Source: Chloroflexota bacterium (GTDB taxonomy: Bacteria > Chloroflexota > Anaerolineae > Anaerolineales > Villigracilaceae). From it: a stretch of 64,000 bases of DNA. Below are positions 29,709 to 37,495 of the stretch, in pieces. Each line of letters starts with the position of its first letter. Within the stretch, counting starts at the first letter, position 1. The DNA lies in contig JAIOAU010000005.1 in NCBI GenBank assembly GCA_019873655.1, positions 124,001 to 188,000 of the forward strand. Direction: 5' to 3'. The notes under the pieces are model-generated. The model was given only the letters and a program-made list of their open reading frames with translations, was not told where the DNA came from and ran no database searches. The position numbers and the translations under genes are program-made.

Positions 29709-32056
29709 TCCTCGAATGGACGGCCGCCCTGCTGCGCTGGCTGGCCCGCCGCCTGGGGGGCCTGAATCTCATCTACATTTCCCTGCTCATCCTGAGCCTG
29801 GGCAGCATGGCGGTCGGATTGTCCAGCCTGGTGCAGGACATCTCCGGGCGCGCGGCCCTGCTGACCGTCCTGTGCGGCGCGCTGCTGGCCTGGCAACTGG
29901 CGCGCTCGCGCCTGAAGACCGGCTGGGCGGCGCTGATTTCCTTGCCGGCCGGCGTCCCCGTCCTCCTGCTGACGACCGGCGGCCTGGCCGCCCCGCTCTG
30001 GGTTTTGACCGTCGCCGCCTGGCGCGCTCTGTTCGCCTTCGTACGCCGCCAGCCGCCCGACCCGGCCGCCCTGGCCGAGGCCTGGAACGCCCTGGCCGGC
30101 CGCCTGACTCTGCTCTGGGAGCGCCTGCTCAACTGGTCGCGGCTGGTCGGCGGGGAGGTCATCGCCGCCGACCCGCTGGCGGTCGGCCTGTTCTGGGGGG
30201 CCGTCTTGTGGCTGATCGCCCTGTGGGCCGCCTGGCTGACGCGGCGGCGGGAGGCCGTCCTGCTGGGCTTGCTGCCCGGAGCGGCGCTGCTGGTCTTCAA
30301 CGTTTACTACACGAATTCGCGCGCCGGCCTGGTCTGGATTCTCCTGCTCGGCGCTTCGATGCTGGCCCTGCAGGCCATACAAACCTTCGCCGCCGCCCGC
30401 CGCCGCTGGCAGGCCGACCGCCTCGACCAGGCCGAGGTCGAACCCTCGCTCGCGGCGGCCGTCTTCGCCCTGACGCTGGGGCTGGTGGTGTTCTCGGCTC
30501 TCCTGCCCTCGGTGTCCATCCCCAAACTGGTCGAGCGCGTGGACGAGATGTTGACACGGCGCGATGAACGGCTGGCCGAATCCCTGGGCCTCCAGCAGAC
30601 GCCCGAACCGGGCGAGGGCGGGGCCGGCAGTTTCATCTCCGGCAGTCACCTCATCGGCCCGGGCCCGCGCCTGTCGCGGGAGGTGGTCATGTACGTCACC
30701 GTCGAGGGCTACGAACCGGTCCCCGAAACCGCCCGCCTGCACGGCGAGGTGCCCGAGGAGCCGATTCGCTACTACTGGCGCAGTCAGACCTTCGACCTGT
30801 ACAACGGGCGCGGCTGGAACGTCTCCACCGGCCGCCCCGAGGAACTGCCCGCCAACCAGCCGATTTACCCCGATCTCGCCCCCCAGCCGGACCTCTACGT
30901 GCCCATCGTCCAGCACGTCCAGCGGGTCAACCGCGGGACGGCCGTCCTGGCGACCGGCGAACTGCTGATGCTCGATCAGCCGGCGCGGGTGGCCTGGCAT
31001 GCCCCGGGCGACTTCGCCAGCGCCGAGAGCAGCGCCGAAGAGTACACGGCCGTCTCGCGGGCGGCGGTCGTCTCGGTCGAGCGGCTGCGGGCCGCCGGGA
31101 CCGACTACCCCGAGGAGATTCGCGCCCGCTACCTGCAACTGCCCGACAACCTGCCGTCGCGGGTGCGCAGCCTGGCCTTCGAGATCACCGCCGGACAGCC
31201 GACCCCCTACGACCAGGCCGCCGCCATCGAGGCCTATCTGCGCCGTTTCCCTTACAACCTCGACGTCCCCGCCCCGCCGCTCGGGCGCGACGCCGTCGAT
31301 TTCTTCCTGTTCGACCTGCAAGAGGGCTACTGCGACTACTACGCCGCCTCGATGGTCGTCCTGGCGCGTTCGGTCGGCGTCCCGGCCCGGCTGGTCATCG
31401 GCTACTCGCGCGGCTTCTACGAAGAGGGCAACCGGCGCTTCGTGGTGCGCGAGAATCACGCCCACGCCTGGGTCGAGGTGTACTTCCCCAACATCGGCTG
31501 GATCGAATTCGAGCCGACCTCCAACCAGCCGCGCATCTTCCGGCCGCGCGACCTGCCCCTGGTCAGCGCAGCCGAACTGGCCGCCGCTTCCCGCCAGGCG
31601 CAGGAGGAAAGCGCCGCCGCCGAGGGACAGGCTGGCTTTCAAATCCCTCGTCCCTGGGTATGGGGGGGACTGGCCGTCCTGTTTCTGGCCTTGCTTCTCT
31701 CGTTGGATGGCTGGTTGCTGCTGTTTCAGCCCGGCGACGCCGCCATCCGCGGCATCTACCGGCGGCTGTACCGGCTGGGGCGCGGCTGGTCCCTGACCGG
31801 GGCCGGCGCGCTGACCCCCGGCGAATTTGCCGCCGCCCTGTCTGCCCGCCTGGAAACGTTCGCCGGGACGCCGCGCCTCATCGCCCTGGCCGCCGCCGTC
31901 CGCCGCGACCTGGACTGGCTGACCGGACTCTATGTCCGCAGTTTGTACGCCGAGCGTCCTCCTTCCCGTCAGGAAAGCCGCCGGGCGGTGCGGGTCTGGT
32001 CTGCCCTGCGCTGGCGTCTCTGGCTGGCGCGGCGGGTCGTCTGGCGCAGAGGGTGA
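29705..32056 (+). CDS. Transglutaminase-like membrane protein (TgpA-like) with DUF4129
   Basis: The ATG overlaps the DUF58 stop (ATGA). The 783-residue protein has about six N-terminal membrane helices (15-270), an extracytoplasmic transglutaminase-core domain with Cys543 (EGYCDYYAAS), His587 (NHAHAWVEVYF) and, in the usual Asp position, Glu603 (GWIEFEPT), a membrane helix near 655-680, and a C-terminal cytoplasmic DUF4129-type segment (RGIYRRLYRLGRGWSLTGAGALTP onward). This is the TgpA/YebA layout, commonly paired with DUF58 and MoxR genes. Its substrate is unknown. Confidence 0.88.
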   Translation: MILEWTAALLRWLARRLGGLNLIYISLLILSLGSMAVGLSSLVQDISGRAALLTVLCGALLAWQLARSRLKTGWAALISLPAGVPVLLLTTGGLAAPLWVLTVAAWRALFAFVRRQPPDPAALAEAWNALAGRLTLLWERLLNWSRLVGGEVIAADPLAVGLFWGAVLWLIALWAAWLTRRREAVLLGLLPGAALLVFNVYYTNSRAGLVWILLLGASMLALQAIQTFAAARRRWQADRLDQAEVEPSLAAAVFALTLGLVVFSALLPSVSIPKLVERVDEMLTRRDERLAESLGLQQTPEPGEGGAGSFISGSHLIGPGPRLSREVVMYVTVEGYEPVPETARLHGEVPEEPIRYYWRSQTFDLYNGRGWNVSTGRPEELPANQPIYPDLAPQPDLYVPIVQHVQRVNRGTAVLATGELLMLDQPARVAWHAPGDFASAESSAEEYTAVSRAAVVSVERLRAAGTDYPEEIRARYLQLPDNLPSRVRSLAFEITAGQPTPYDQAAAIEAYLRRFPYNLDVPAPPLGRDAVDFFLFDLQEGYCDYYAASMVVLARSVGVPARLVIGYSRGFYEEGNRRFVVRENHAHAWVEVYFPNIGWIEFEPTSNQPRIFRPRDLPLVSAAELAAASRQAQEESAAAEGQAGFQIPRPWVWGGLAVLFLALLLSLDGWLLLFQPGDAAIRGIYRRLYRLGRGWSLTGAGALTPGEFAAALSARLETFAGTPRLIALAAAVRRDLDWLTGLYVRSLYAERPPSRQESRRAVRVWSALRWRLWLARRVVWRRG

Positions 32057-32076
32057 TCATTCGAGTTTGTGAATAA

Positions 32077-32214
32077 CCGCCAGGACGCGGAGAACGCCAA
32101 GAAAGATTCCAAATACGCCAAGAGCAGACCTTGGCGACCTTGTTAAAAACCGCCAGGACGCGGAGAACGCCAAGAAAGATTCCAAATACGCCAAGAGCAG
32201 ACCTTGGCGGCCTT
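32077..32214. repeat. Tandem duplicate of a ~65-bp element (73-bp period)
   Basis: Two nearly identical copies beginning CCGCCAGGACGCGGAGAACG start at 32077 and 32150; each ends in GCAGACCTTGGCGRCCTT. They are separated by 8 bp of non-repeat sequence and are related to the CGCCAAGAACGCCAAG-type short repeats common in some bacteria. They lie between the transglutaminase gene and the tRNA cluster. Confidence 0.75.
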
Positions 32215-32314
32215 AATTCCGTCTGGCGTCTTTGCGTCTTGGCGGTGAAAGTAATTCGCGCAGCGCCCCCGAAGGGGGAATCCAAAACGAGCCCTTGCGG
32301 ACTCGTCTGTTCAG

Positions 32315-32385
32315 AGGCGTCGACGGGATTTGAACCCGTGATCAGGGTTTTGCAGACCCTTGCCTTGCCACTTGGCCACGACGCC
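32315..32385 (-). tRNA. tRNA-Cys (GCA)
   Basis: On the minus strand, acceptor GGCGTCG pairs with CGACGCC, anticodon loop CTGCAAA shows GCA, and the T arm reads CACGGGTTCAAATCCCGTC. Discriminator is T as expected for cysteine tRNAs. It is the last of three minus-strand tRNA genes. Confidence 0.95.
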
Positions 32386-32395
32386 ATAGAAATTG

Positions 32396-32465
32396 ATTGC
32401 TGATTGTGAATTGGTGATTGCTGATCAGCGCGGCAATCCACAATCTTCAATCCACAATCAGCAAT
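32396..32465. repeat. Inverted repeat between tRNA-Cys and tRNA-Gly
   Basis: ATTGCTGATTGTG (32396-32408) and its exact complement CACAATCAGCAAT (32453-32465) bracket further partial copies (GGTGATTGCTGATCAG, CAATCCACAATC). It may influence processing of the polycistronic tRNA transcript. Confidence 0.6.
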
Positions 32466-32471
32466 GTCCAG

Positions 32472-32543
<72 letters not shown>

Positions 32544-32570
32544 AAAATGCCTCGCCTTGTCGGCCGAGAG

Positions 32571-32643
32571 TGCCGAGAGCCAGAATCGAACTGGCGACAC
32601 CGCGATTTTCAGTCGCGTGCTCTACCAACTGAGCTATCTCGGC
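32571..32643 (-). tRNA. tRNA-Phe (GAA)
   Basis: On the minus strand the acceptor GCCGAGA/TCTCGGC, D arm AGCTCAGTTGGTAGAGC, anticodon loop CTGAAAA (GAA), and T arm GCCAGTTCGATTCTGGC are present; discriminator is A. It is the first gene of the tRNA cluster. Confidence 0.96.
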
Positions 32644-32674
32644 CTGGTAACGTTCTCCTTCTTGAGCGGGTGTG

Positions 32675-32703
32675 ATTTTACACGTAGAAAAGAAGATTGT
32701 CAA
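32675..32703 (-). promoter_or_regulatory. tRNA-cluster promoter
   Basis: Minus-strand TTGACA (32703-32698), exactly 17 bp, and TAAAAT (32680-32675), about 30 bp upstream of tRNA-Phe. It probably drives tRNA-Phe, tRNA-Gly and tRNA-Cys as one transcript. Confidence 0.85.
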
Positions 32704-32749
32704 GCACGGTCGTTTCGGGAAGCGCTATTTCACTGCGGTCTGGAAAACA

Positions 32750-32777
32750 TTGTCGGCGAGCCGTTTTTCTTTATAAT
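32750..32777 (+). promoter_or_regulatory. Promoter upstream of the YcxB-like gene
   Basis: TTGTCG (32750-32755), 16 bp, and TATAAT (32772-32777) point towards the 32941 gene, giving a leader of about 155 nt with nothing recognisable in it except a short open frame. Confidence 0.55.
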
Positions 32778-32940
32778 AGGGCTATGAAGAACCCCGTCCT
32801 GCGCAAGGGTGGAGCGAGAAAATCGGTTCGTAGGCGCGCCTCCCTGGCTCTTTCCTTGCATTTCGAGAAGGAATCGTCGTTTTCGGCCTCCAACAACTCA
32901 GGCGATCATTTATCCCACTCTTCTTCAAGATGAGGCAAAG

Positions 32941-34032
32941 ATGAACGAACAACGAATCACTTTTCGCAATCAGCTCTCTGACCTGGAAGTTTATTCTGAT
33001 TACTATGCCCACACTCCTGAAGGCAGGCGCTACGGGCGAAGAGGCTTCTTCAGCGTTCAGATTGTGTGGTTGGCACTGAGCATAGGAATCGGCGGACTTT
33101 TTCAGATGATCGTAGGATCGTCCTGGTTGGCGATCGCCTTTGCCCTTTTGATCTTTCTTTTGATCGAGTGTGCTACACTTTTGCTAAGTGATTTTCAGCC
33201 TTCAGTCCACTATGCGCGCTTGGGAGTGGAAAGAAGCATCCGCCAATTGAACCAGCGCGACAAAGAAATCTTTTTACTCTCCAAAGAATGCCGCATTGCG
33301 CCAGAAGGGTTTGGCATCCGTCATGAACTGGCCGAGCATTTCTGGAAGTGGGAGGCGATCGATCGCGTTGTCTATCTCCCCGGCTTTCTGGTCATCCAAA
33401 TAGGCTCATCCTTTTCCCCTATTCCGCAGCGCGCTTTTGAAAGCAATCAGCAATTCGAAGACTTTGTCCGGGCGGCTCAAGAATTCCATCGCGCCCAACG
33501 CGAGACGCCGACGTCCGCGCAAGTGGATGACAAGCAGGTTGTCCCCGCGCGCGCTCCTCGTCGTCCGCGAACATTCTTGCGCATTCTTGCAGTCGTTTTT
33601 CTTTTTTTGTTTTCCTGCATTTTGTTAATGGGTATCATTAACTTATTTGAGAGTAAAGTCCCTTCGACAGAACAAGCCCAGGCGGTGCTGGATGAATACA
33701 TGCGCGCCATGCAAGCGCAGGACACGATGCAGGCGCTTTCCTGTCTTTCCCAACCGACGTTGGCGCAAAAAGCGTCGCTGGACGAACAACTGCAGGGGAT
33801 TGATCTGGCGCGCTATGCCGGCTATCAGGGGCTGGAAATCACCTATTTCGAAGCAGGCGTCTTGCCGGGAGGCGCGCAGGCCACGGTCATCGCTGACGTG
33901 CGCTATCAGAACCAGCATTCGGGTCTGATATATGCCCGTCTGCTCGCCTGGGGAGACGAGTGGAAAATCGAAGAGATTGGGATCTACCTCTCGCCTCAAG
34001 AAGTGGAACAATTCTTGCGGAATGCCAGATGA
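32941..34032 (+). CDS. YcxB-like membrane protein with C-terminal NTF2-like domain
   Basis: The 363-residue protein has the N-terminal layout of YcxB-like proteins: a short beta-rich start, a pair of membrane helices (about 40-85), then a cytoplasmic domain with a KECRIAPEGFGIRHELAEHFWKW segment. A third helix (about 205-235) precedes a C-terminal ~110-residue domain (QAVLDEYMRAMQAQDTMQALSCL) resembling the NTF2-like/DUF4878-type fold of lipoproteins. Base composition is visibly lower in GC and richer in A/T-ending codons than the neighbours, and it borders a tRNA cluster, so acquisition by transfer is possible. GAGG lies about 8 bp upstream of the ATG. Function unknown. Confidence 0.8.
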   Translation: MNEQRITFRNQLSDLEVYSDYYAHTPEGRRYGRRGFFSVQIVWLALSIGIGGLFQMIVGSSWLAIAFALLIFLLIECATLLLSDFQPSVHYARLGVERSIRQLNQRDKEIFLLSKECRIAPEGFGIRHELAEHFWKWEAIDRVVYLPGFLVIQIGSSFSPIPQRAFESNQQFEDFVRAAQEFHRAQRETPTSAQVDDKQVVPARAPRRPRTFLRILAVVFLFLFSCILLMGIINLFESKVPSTEQAQAVLDEYMRAMQAQDTMQALSCLSQPTLAQKASLDEQLQGIDLARYAGYQGLEITYFEAGVLPGGAQATVIADVRYQNQHSGLIYARLLAWGDEWKIEEIGIYLSPQEVEQFLRNAR

Positions 34033-34098
34033 GTCTCGTCGATCGGTTTAACCGGCGGCCGACTTCGAGAAAGCCCTGAAGAGGACGCGGATTTTCAT

Positions 34099-34127
34099 TG
34101 ACGATTTTCGCAGGGTTATGGTATCAT
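34099..34127 (+). promoter_or_regulatory. infC: Promoter for infC-rpmI-rplT
   Basis: TTGACG (34099-34104), 17 bp, TATCAT (34122-34127), with TGG before the -10 (extended -10). The start near 34134 gives a leader of about 53 nt that includes the hairpin-capable AAACCAGC...GCTGGGTTT. Confidence 0.75.
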
Positions 34128-34186
34128 CAGCCCGCTAAAAAACCAGCCCTGCGCTGGGTTTGCGTTATTGAAACGAGGAGAAGCAT

Positions 34187-34774
34187 ATCAGCGCCAACGA
34201 ATATCGAGTCAATGAGGGCATTCGATCTCCCGAAGTACGGCTGATCGGCCCGACAGGTGAAAACATTGGCGTCGTCGCCATCCGCGAGGCCTTGCGCATC
34301 GCCCGCGAAGCGGAACTCGACCTGGTCGAAGTCTCGCCGACCGCCAACCCGCCCGTCTGCCGGGTGATGGACTTTGGCAAATTCCTCTATGAGCGCGAGA
34401 AAAAAGAGCGCGAGGCGCGCAAAGCGCAGACCAAGATCGAGGTCAAGGAAATCCGCCTGCGGCCCAAGACGACCGACCATCACCGCGAATTCAAGGTCGA
34501 GGACGCTCGCCGCTGGCTGGAACACAACATGAAAGTCCGTGTGACCATCCGCTTCCGCGGCCGCGAAATCACCTACCCGGAGATTGCCCTCGAGGACTTG
34601 AAAGAGATCGCCCAAAGTCTCAGCGACGTCAGCATCGTCGAACAACCGCCTGCGATCGAGGGGCGGGGCATGTCGATGGTGCTGGCGCCTTCCAAAGGCG
34701 GCAAAAAGAAACCCGCATCTCCGCCGCCAGGCGCTGAAGAGAAAGCCAAAGAGAGCCAATCACCGCGGGAGTGA
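34187..34774 (+). CDS. infC: Translation initiation factor IF-3, non-canonical AUC start
   Basis: IF-3 binds the 30S subunit, rejects wrong start codons and recycles ribosomes. The reading frame shows ISANEYRVNEGIRSPEVRL at its N-terminus, the conserved IF3 N-domain start, but no ATG, GTG or TTG precedes it: upstream in-frame is TGA (34168-34170), and the sequence between is AAC GAG GAG AAG CAT. The only sensible start is ATC at 34187, spaced 6 bp after GAGGAG. Non-AUG (AUU, AUA, AUC) starts of infC allow IF-3 to repress its own translation. The 195-residue product continues through the linker, CDFGKF-like MDFGKFLYE and KEIRLRPKT to a Pro/Lys-rich tail. Confidence 0.93.
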   Translation: MSANEYRVNEGIRSPEVRLIGPTGENIGVVAIREALRIAREAELDLVEVSPTANPPVCRVMDFGKFLYEREKKEREARKAQTKIEVKEIRLRPKTTDHHREFKVEDARRWLEHNMKVRVTIRFRGREITYPEIALEDLKEIAQSLSDVSIVEQPPAIEGRGMSMVLAPSKGGKKKPASPPPGAEEKAKESQSPRE

Positions 34775-34809
34775 ACTCCCGCGGAATCATGTGTAAAGGA
34801 GTGATTGCT

Positions 34810-35040
34810 GTGCCTCGCAAGCCGAGAGAAGGTAAGTTCAAACTCAAGACCCACAAGGCCACGTCCAAACGCTTTGGCGTGACCGGCTCGGGCATGGTCG
34901 TGCGCACGAAGGGCGGCAAGGCCCACCTGCGGCGGAAATCCGCCAAGCGGGTCAAGGCTTTGTTCCCCAAGATGATTCCCGTCCAGGGACGCGGCATCAT
35001 CAAGCGCATCCGGCGCCTGGCGCCGAACATGAAGCCCTAG
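34810..35040 (+). CDS. rpmI: 50S ribosomal protein bL35
   Basis: The GTG at 34810 follows AAAGGAG by 8 bp and gives MPRKPREGKFKLKTHKATSKRF, a 76-residue protein slightly longer than usual bL35 because of the N-terminal insert before KLKTHKA. It has the conserved KTHKATSKRFGVTGSG, LRRKSAKRVKAL and the C-terminal KRIRRLAPNMKP. It lies between infC and rplT, the standard arrangement. Confidence 0.93.
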   Translation: MPRKPREGKFKLKTHKATSKRFGVTGSGMVVRTKGGKAHLRRKSAKRVKALFPKMIPVQGRGIIKRIRRLAPNMKP

Positions 35041-35145
35041 GCTTCAGGTATCGTATCCGTTTCGTTTGCGGACTACCGGGTGTATGCAACTGGAGAGCAG
35101 GCAAGCCCTGCGCCGGCGCCCGGCGGCTCGCAGGAGGTAAAAAAA

Positions 35146-35493
35146 ATGGCACGTGTAAAAGGTGGACCTTACGGTCACCGACGTCACAAAAAGGTTCTGA
35201 AATACACTCAGGGACAGCGGGGCGCGAAACATCGCCTCTTCAAGCGCGCCAATGAGGCTCGCCTCAAGAGCATGTGGTACGCCACCCGCGACCGGCGCAT
35301 GCGCCGCCGCGACATGCGCAAGTTGTGGATCGCCCGCATCAACGCCGCCGCCCGTCTGAACGGCACCACCTACAGCCGTCTGGTGGCGGCCATGAAGAAA
35401 GCCGGAATCGGCCTGAACCGCAAGATGCTGGCCGATCTGGCCGTGCGCGATCCGCAGGCGTTTGCCGCTGTGGTGGCCCAGGCAAACAAGTAA
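35146..35493 (+). CDS. rplT: 50S ribosomal protein bL20
   Basis: CAGGAGGTAA precedes the ATG by 6 bp. The 115-residue protein starts [26 protein letters not shown] and contains [26 protein letters not shown], the family hallmark, with a C-terminal [26 protein letters not shown]. bL20 is an assembly protein of the 50S subunit; in other bacteria it represses this operon by binding its leader. A terminator follows. Confidence 0.97.
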   Translation: MARVKGGPYGHRRHKKVLKYTQGQRGAKHRLFKRANEARLKSMWYATRDRRMRRRDMRKLWIARINAAARLNGTTYSRLVAAMKKAGIGLNRKMLADLAVRDPQAFAAVVAQANK

Positions 35494-35515
35494 GCCAACC
35501 TTATCCATCACAAAG

Positions 35516-35552
35516 CAAGACCCGCGTCTCACCCAGCGCGGGTCTTGTTTTT
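35516..35552 (+). terminator. Terminator after rplT
   Basis: CAAGACCCGCG pairs with CGCGGGTCTTG, followed by TTTTT, 22 bp after the stop. Confidence 0.92.
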
Positions 35553-35604
35553 GTTTCCACTCCTGGCAGAAGAATTTTTTATTGACCGAAATTCTTGCGG
35601 GCTA

Positions 35605-35633
35605 TTGACATGATATCGAAAATTTGCTATCAT
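35605..35633 (+). promoter_or_regulatory. Promoter of the XRE-cupin regulator
   Basis: TTGACA (35605-35610), 17 bp, TATCAT (35628-35633). The start would lie near 35640, about 32 nt before the ATG, with the AT-rich region between the -35 and -10 containing two similar GAAAATTT-type motifs. Confidence 0.7.
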
Positions 35634-35645
35634 AATACTGAAAAA

Positions 35646-35661
35646 TTTCTATATTTAGAAA
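35646..35661. promoter_or_regulatory. Putative operator, TTTCTA-N4-TAGAAA
   Basis: A perfect 6-bp inverted repeat with a 4-bp spacer lies between the transcription start and the ATG of the XRE-cupin gene. Helix-turn-helix repressors of this class commonly repress themselves through such palindromes. A related GAAAATTT-gCTAT / GAAAAATTTCTAT direct repeat overlaps it. Confidence 0.5.
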
Positions 35662-35671
35662 AGAGTTCCCC

Positions 35672-36283
35672 ATGCCCAACATCGGTCTCCGTCTTCGAGA
35701 ATTGCGTCTCGCACGCGGCCTGACCCTCGAGCAGGTCGCCGCCGATACGGGCCTGTCGGTCTCCTTCCTGAGCATGCTGGAGCGCGACAAGGTCTCCGTC
35801 AGCGTGGACAACCTCGAGCGGCTGGCGCGCTACTACCAGGTCCACATGGTGCATTTCTTCAGCGGCGAGGCCGACAGCCCGGTGCTGGTCACCCGCCGCG
35901 CCGACATCCTGCGCCGCCTGACCGAGAACGGCGAAGCCCCGGCCTCGGTCACCCTGCTGGTCAACCGCCCCAATCCGCGCATGGAGCCGCTCCTCGTCCA
36001 CATTGCGCCGGGGCGCGAGGAGCCGCACTTCCGCCAGCACGAGGCCGACACCCTGGTCTACGTCCTGAGCGGACGCGCCCGCCTCGTCTCGGAGACGGGC
36101 GAGGAGACGATGCTGGAGCAGGGTGACCTGGCCTACTACGTCAACCTGCCGCACCGCCGCTTCATCAACGCTAGTCAGAGCGAGCCGCTGACGCTGGTCA
36201 TCATCACCGCCCCGCCGACCAGTTCGCTGGACGAGTTGCTCAAGGCCCGTCAGGGGTTCTGGGCGATGGGAGAGCAGAAATGA
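35672..36283 (+). CDS. XRE-type HTH regulator with C-terminal cupin
   Basis: The 203-residue protein has an N-terminal XRE helix-turn-helix (IGLRLRELRLARGLTLEQVAADTGLSVSFLSMLERDKVSVSVDNLERLA, written as residues 4-52) and a cupin domain (about 100-190) with HEADTLVYVLSGRARLV, EEPHFRQHEAD and GDLAYYVNLPHRRFIN. The cupin probably binds a small effector. It directly precedes, in the same direction, the ten-gene cluster at 36450, but is separated by its own terminator, so it may regulate the cluster in trans. An AT-rich operator-like region lies upstream. Confidence 0.9.
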   Translation: MPNIGLRLRELRLARGLTLEQVAADTGLSVSFLSMLERDKVSVSVDNLERLARYYQVHMVHFFSGEADSPVLVTRRADILRRLTENGEAPASVTLLVNRPNPRMEPLLVHIAPGREEPHFRQHEADTLVYVLSGRARLVSETGEETMLEQGDLAYYVNLPHRRFINASQSEPLTLVIITAPPTSSLDELLKARQGFWAMGEQK

Positions 36284-36289
36284 GTCTTC

Positions 36290-36312
36290 GCCGCGCGTAC
36301 GCGCGGCTTTTT
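36290..36312 (+). terminator. Terminator after the XRE-cupin gene
   Basis: GCCGCGCG and CGCGCGGC flank a TA loop and are followed by TTTTT, 7 bp after the stop. Confidence 0.92.
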
Positions 36313-36334
36313 ATTTGCGCCGTCCTGTCCGCAC

Positions 36335-36435
36335 AATTCGTGTCATCCGGTGCAAAGACCATAACTTGTTCGTGAAATTCGTGCCATTCGATGCCAAAAC
36401 CATAACTTATTCGTGAAATTCGTGTCATTCGATGC
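36335..36435. repeat. Two to three direct repeats, period 41-43 bp
   Basis: TTCGTGNCATYCGRTGC recurs at 36335, 36378 and 36419, separated by CAAAxACCATAACTTxTTCGTGAAA. The 17-bp core also occurs at 23255-23271. It fills the gap between the regulator terminator and the ribosome-binding site of the first cluster gene. Confidence 0.7.
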
Positions 36436-36449
36436 AAAAAGGAGAGAAG

Positions 36450-37487
36450 ATGCACTACGACGAATTCCACAATCACAAATGGGCGCGCAACCTGAAGCAC
36501 GCCCGCCAACTGCTGGCCGAAAACCGGCTGGAGGCCTTCTATCACGGCGAAGACCTGCCGGACGACGACGTCTACCCGGGGATGCGCGTCATGGCCGCCT
36601 ACTGGGTCTCGGTGGAACATGAGATGAAACTGCGCTTCCGTACCCTGCTCGAAGGGGCGGGACACCCCGAATGGATGCACGACCCGGAATTGACCGCCCA
36701 GGCGCAGGACTTCTTCGCCCGCTACCTGGACGACATGCGTGAACTGGTCGTCCGCGACGGAATCGTCCCCGCGGCGCGGCTCGACGCCCTGTCCGCCGCC
36801 GGCTGGGAGACGCCCGCCGACTGGGCCGAACAAATGCAGGCCTGGCAGCAGGCCTCGCTGGCGGCCATCGAGGCCGGGCAGTTCCCCGCCGACCTGGCCG
36901 AGAAGTGGTTCGATTCCTGCCTGCGCGCGGTGGCAAACTACAACCGCTACCTCATCGGGGGCGCGGTCAACGCCGCCGCGCTCGTCCGGCGCGAGGGTCC
37001 CGAGGCGCTGCAGAGGGCGGTGGACGCGACCTCGGAGCAGTTCATGTGGGCGGTCAGCAAGGAATTCTTCGCCACCGTCCTGCCTGCCGCCGGCTTCGAG
37101 GACATCGGCGACCTGATGGAACTCGGCCTGCGCGGCATGTACGCCGACCAGTATTACCGCAAGGGCGAAGACCGCGAGGAGGGCGAGAAGACCATCCGCC
37201 AGAGCATTCTCAAGAACTGTGAACTGGCGGGCATCTATTCCCGCGTGGCCGAGTGGAACGGCCTGCCCCGCCTGGCGCTCGGCTACGGAATCTGCCGCTA
37301 CTGCGAGGTGCACGGCCAGGCGACGATGATGATTACCATGCCGCCGATGGTCTCGCCGCAGTACCGCCGGGTCGTCTCGCTCGGCATGGACGGCGAGGCC
37401 TGTCTCTTCGAGTTGACCACCGTCCCCGCCGATGACATGGAACGCATCCTGATGGTGCAGGAAAAAATCTTCGGCGCGGTGGAATAG
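36450..37487 (+). CDS. Unrecognised protein, first gene of the ten-gene cluster
   Basis: The ATG at 36450 follows AAAGGAGA. The 345-residue soluble protein is rich in aromatic and acidic residues. Its C-terminal ~100 residues contain SILKNCELAGIYSRVAEWNGL, then a Cys pair in YGICRYCEVHGQ, and GMDGEACLFEL, which loosely recalls L-2-amino-thiazoline-4-carboxylate hydrolase-like (ATC hydrolase) proteins; I cannot confirm this. The N-terminal half has no recognised motif. The downstream membrane gene starts 8 bp after its stop, so it belongs to the cluster. Confidence 0.75.
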   Translation: MHYDEFHNHKWARNLKHARQLLAENRLEAFYHGEDLPDDDVYPGMRVMAAYWVSVEHEMKLRFRTLLEGAGHPEWMHDPELTAQAQDFFARYLDDMRELVVRDGIVPAARLDALSAAGWETPADWAEQMQAWQQASLAAIEAGQFPADLAEKWFDSCLRAVANYNRYLIGGAVNAAALVRREGPEALQRAVDATSEQFMWAVSKEFFATVLPAAGFEDIGDLMELGLRGMYADQYYRKGEDREEGEKTIRQSILKNCELAGIYSRVAEWNGLPRLALGYGICRYCEVHGQATMMITMPPMVSPQYRRVVSLGMDGEACLFELTTVPADDMERILMVQEKIFGAVE

Positions 37488-37495
37488 GAGGCGGG

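Noticed and set aside
29225-31642. 805-codon minus-strand frame opposite the DUF58/transglutaminase pair
   Set aside because: Antisense shadow; Gln/Gly-rich composition, no motif.
32077-32214. Tandem 73-bp repeat considered as an att site or integration scar beside the tRNAs
   Set aside because: No integrase, no tRNA-end duplication; the sequence is a typical CGCCAAG-like intergenic repeat.
32784-32933. 49-codon open frame starting at the predicted transcription start before the YcxB-like gene
   Set aside because: Would be leaderless, basic and Ser-rich with no family; could equally be part of the leader. Not convincing without conservation.
36335-36435. Spaced repeats considered as a CRISPR array
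   Set aside because: Repeat and spacer are not separable (the whole unit repeats), only two to three copies, no cas genes.
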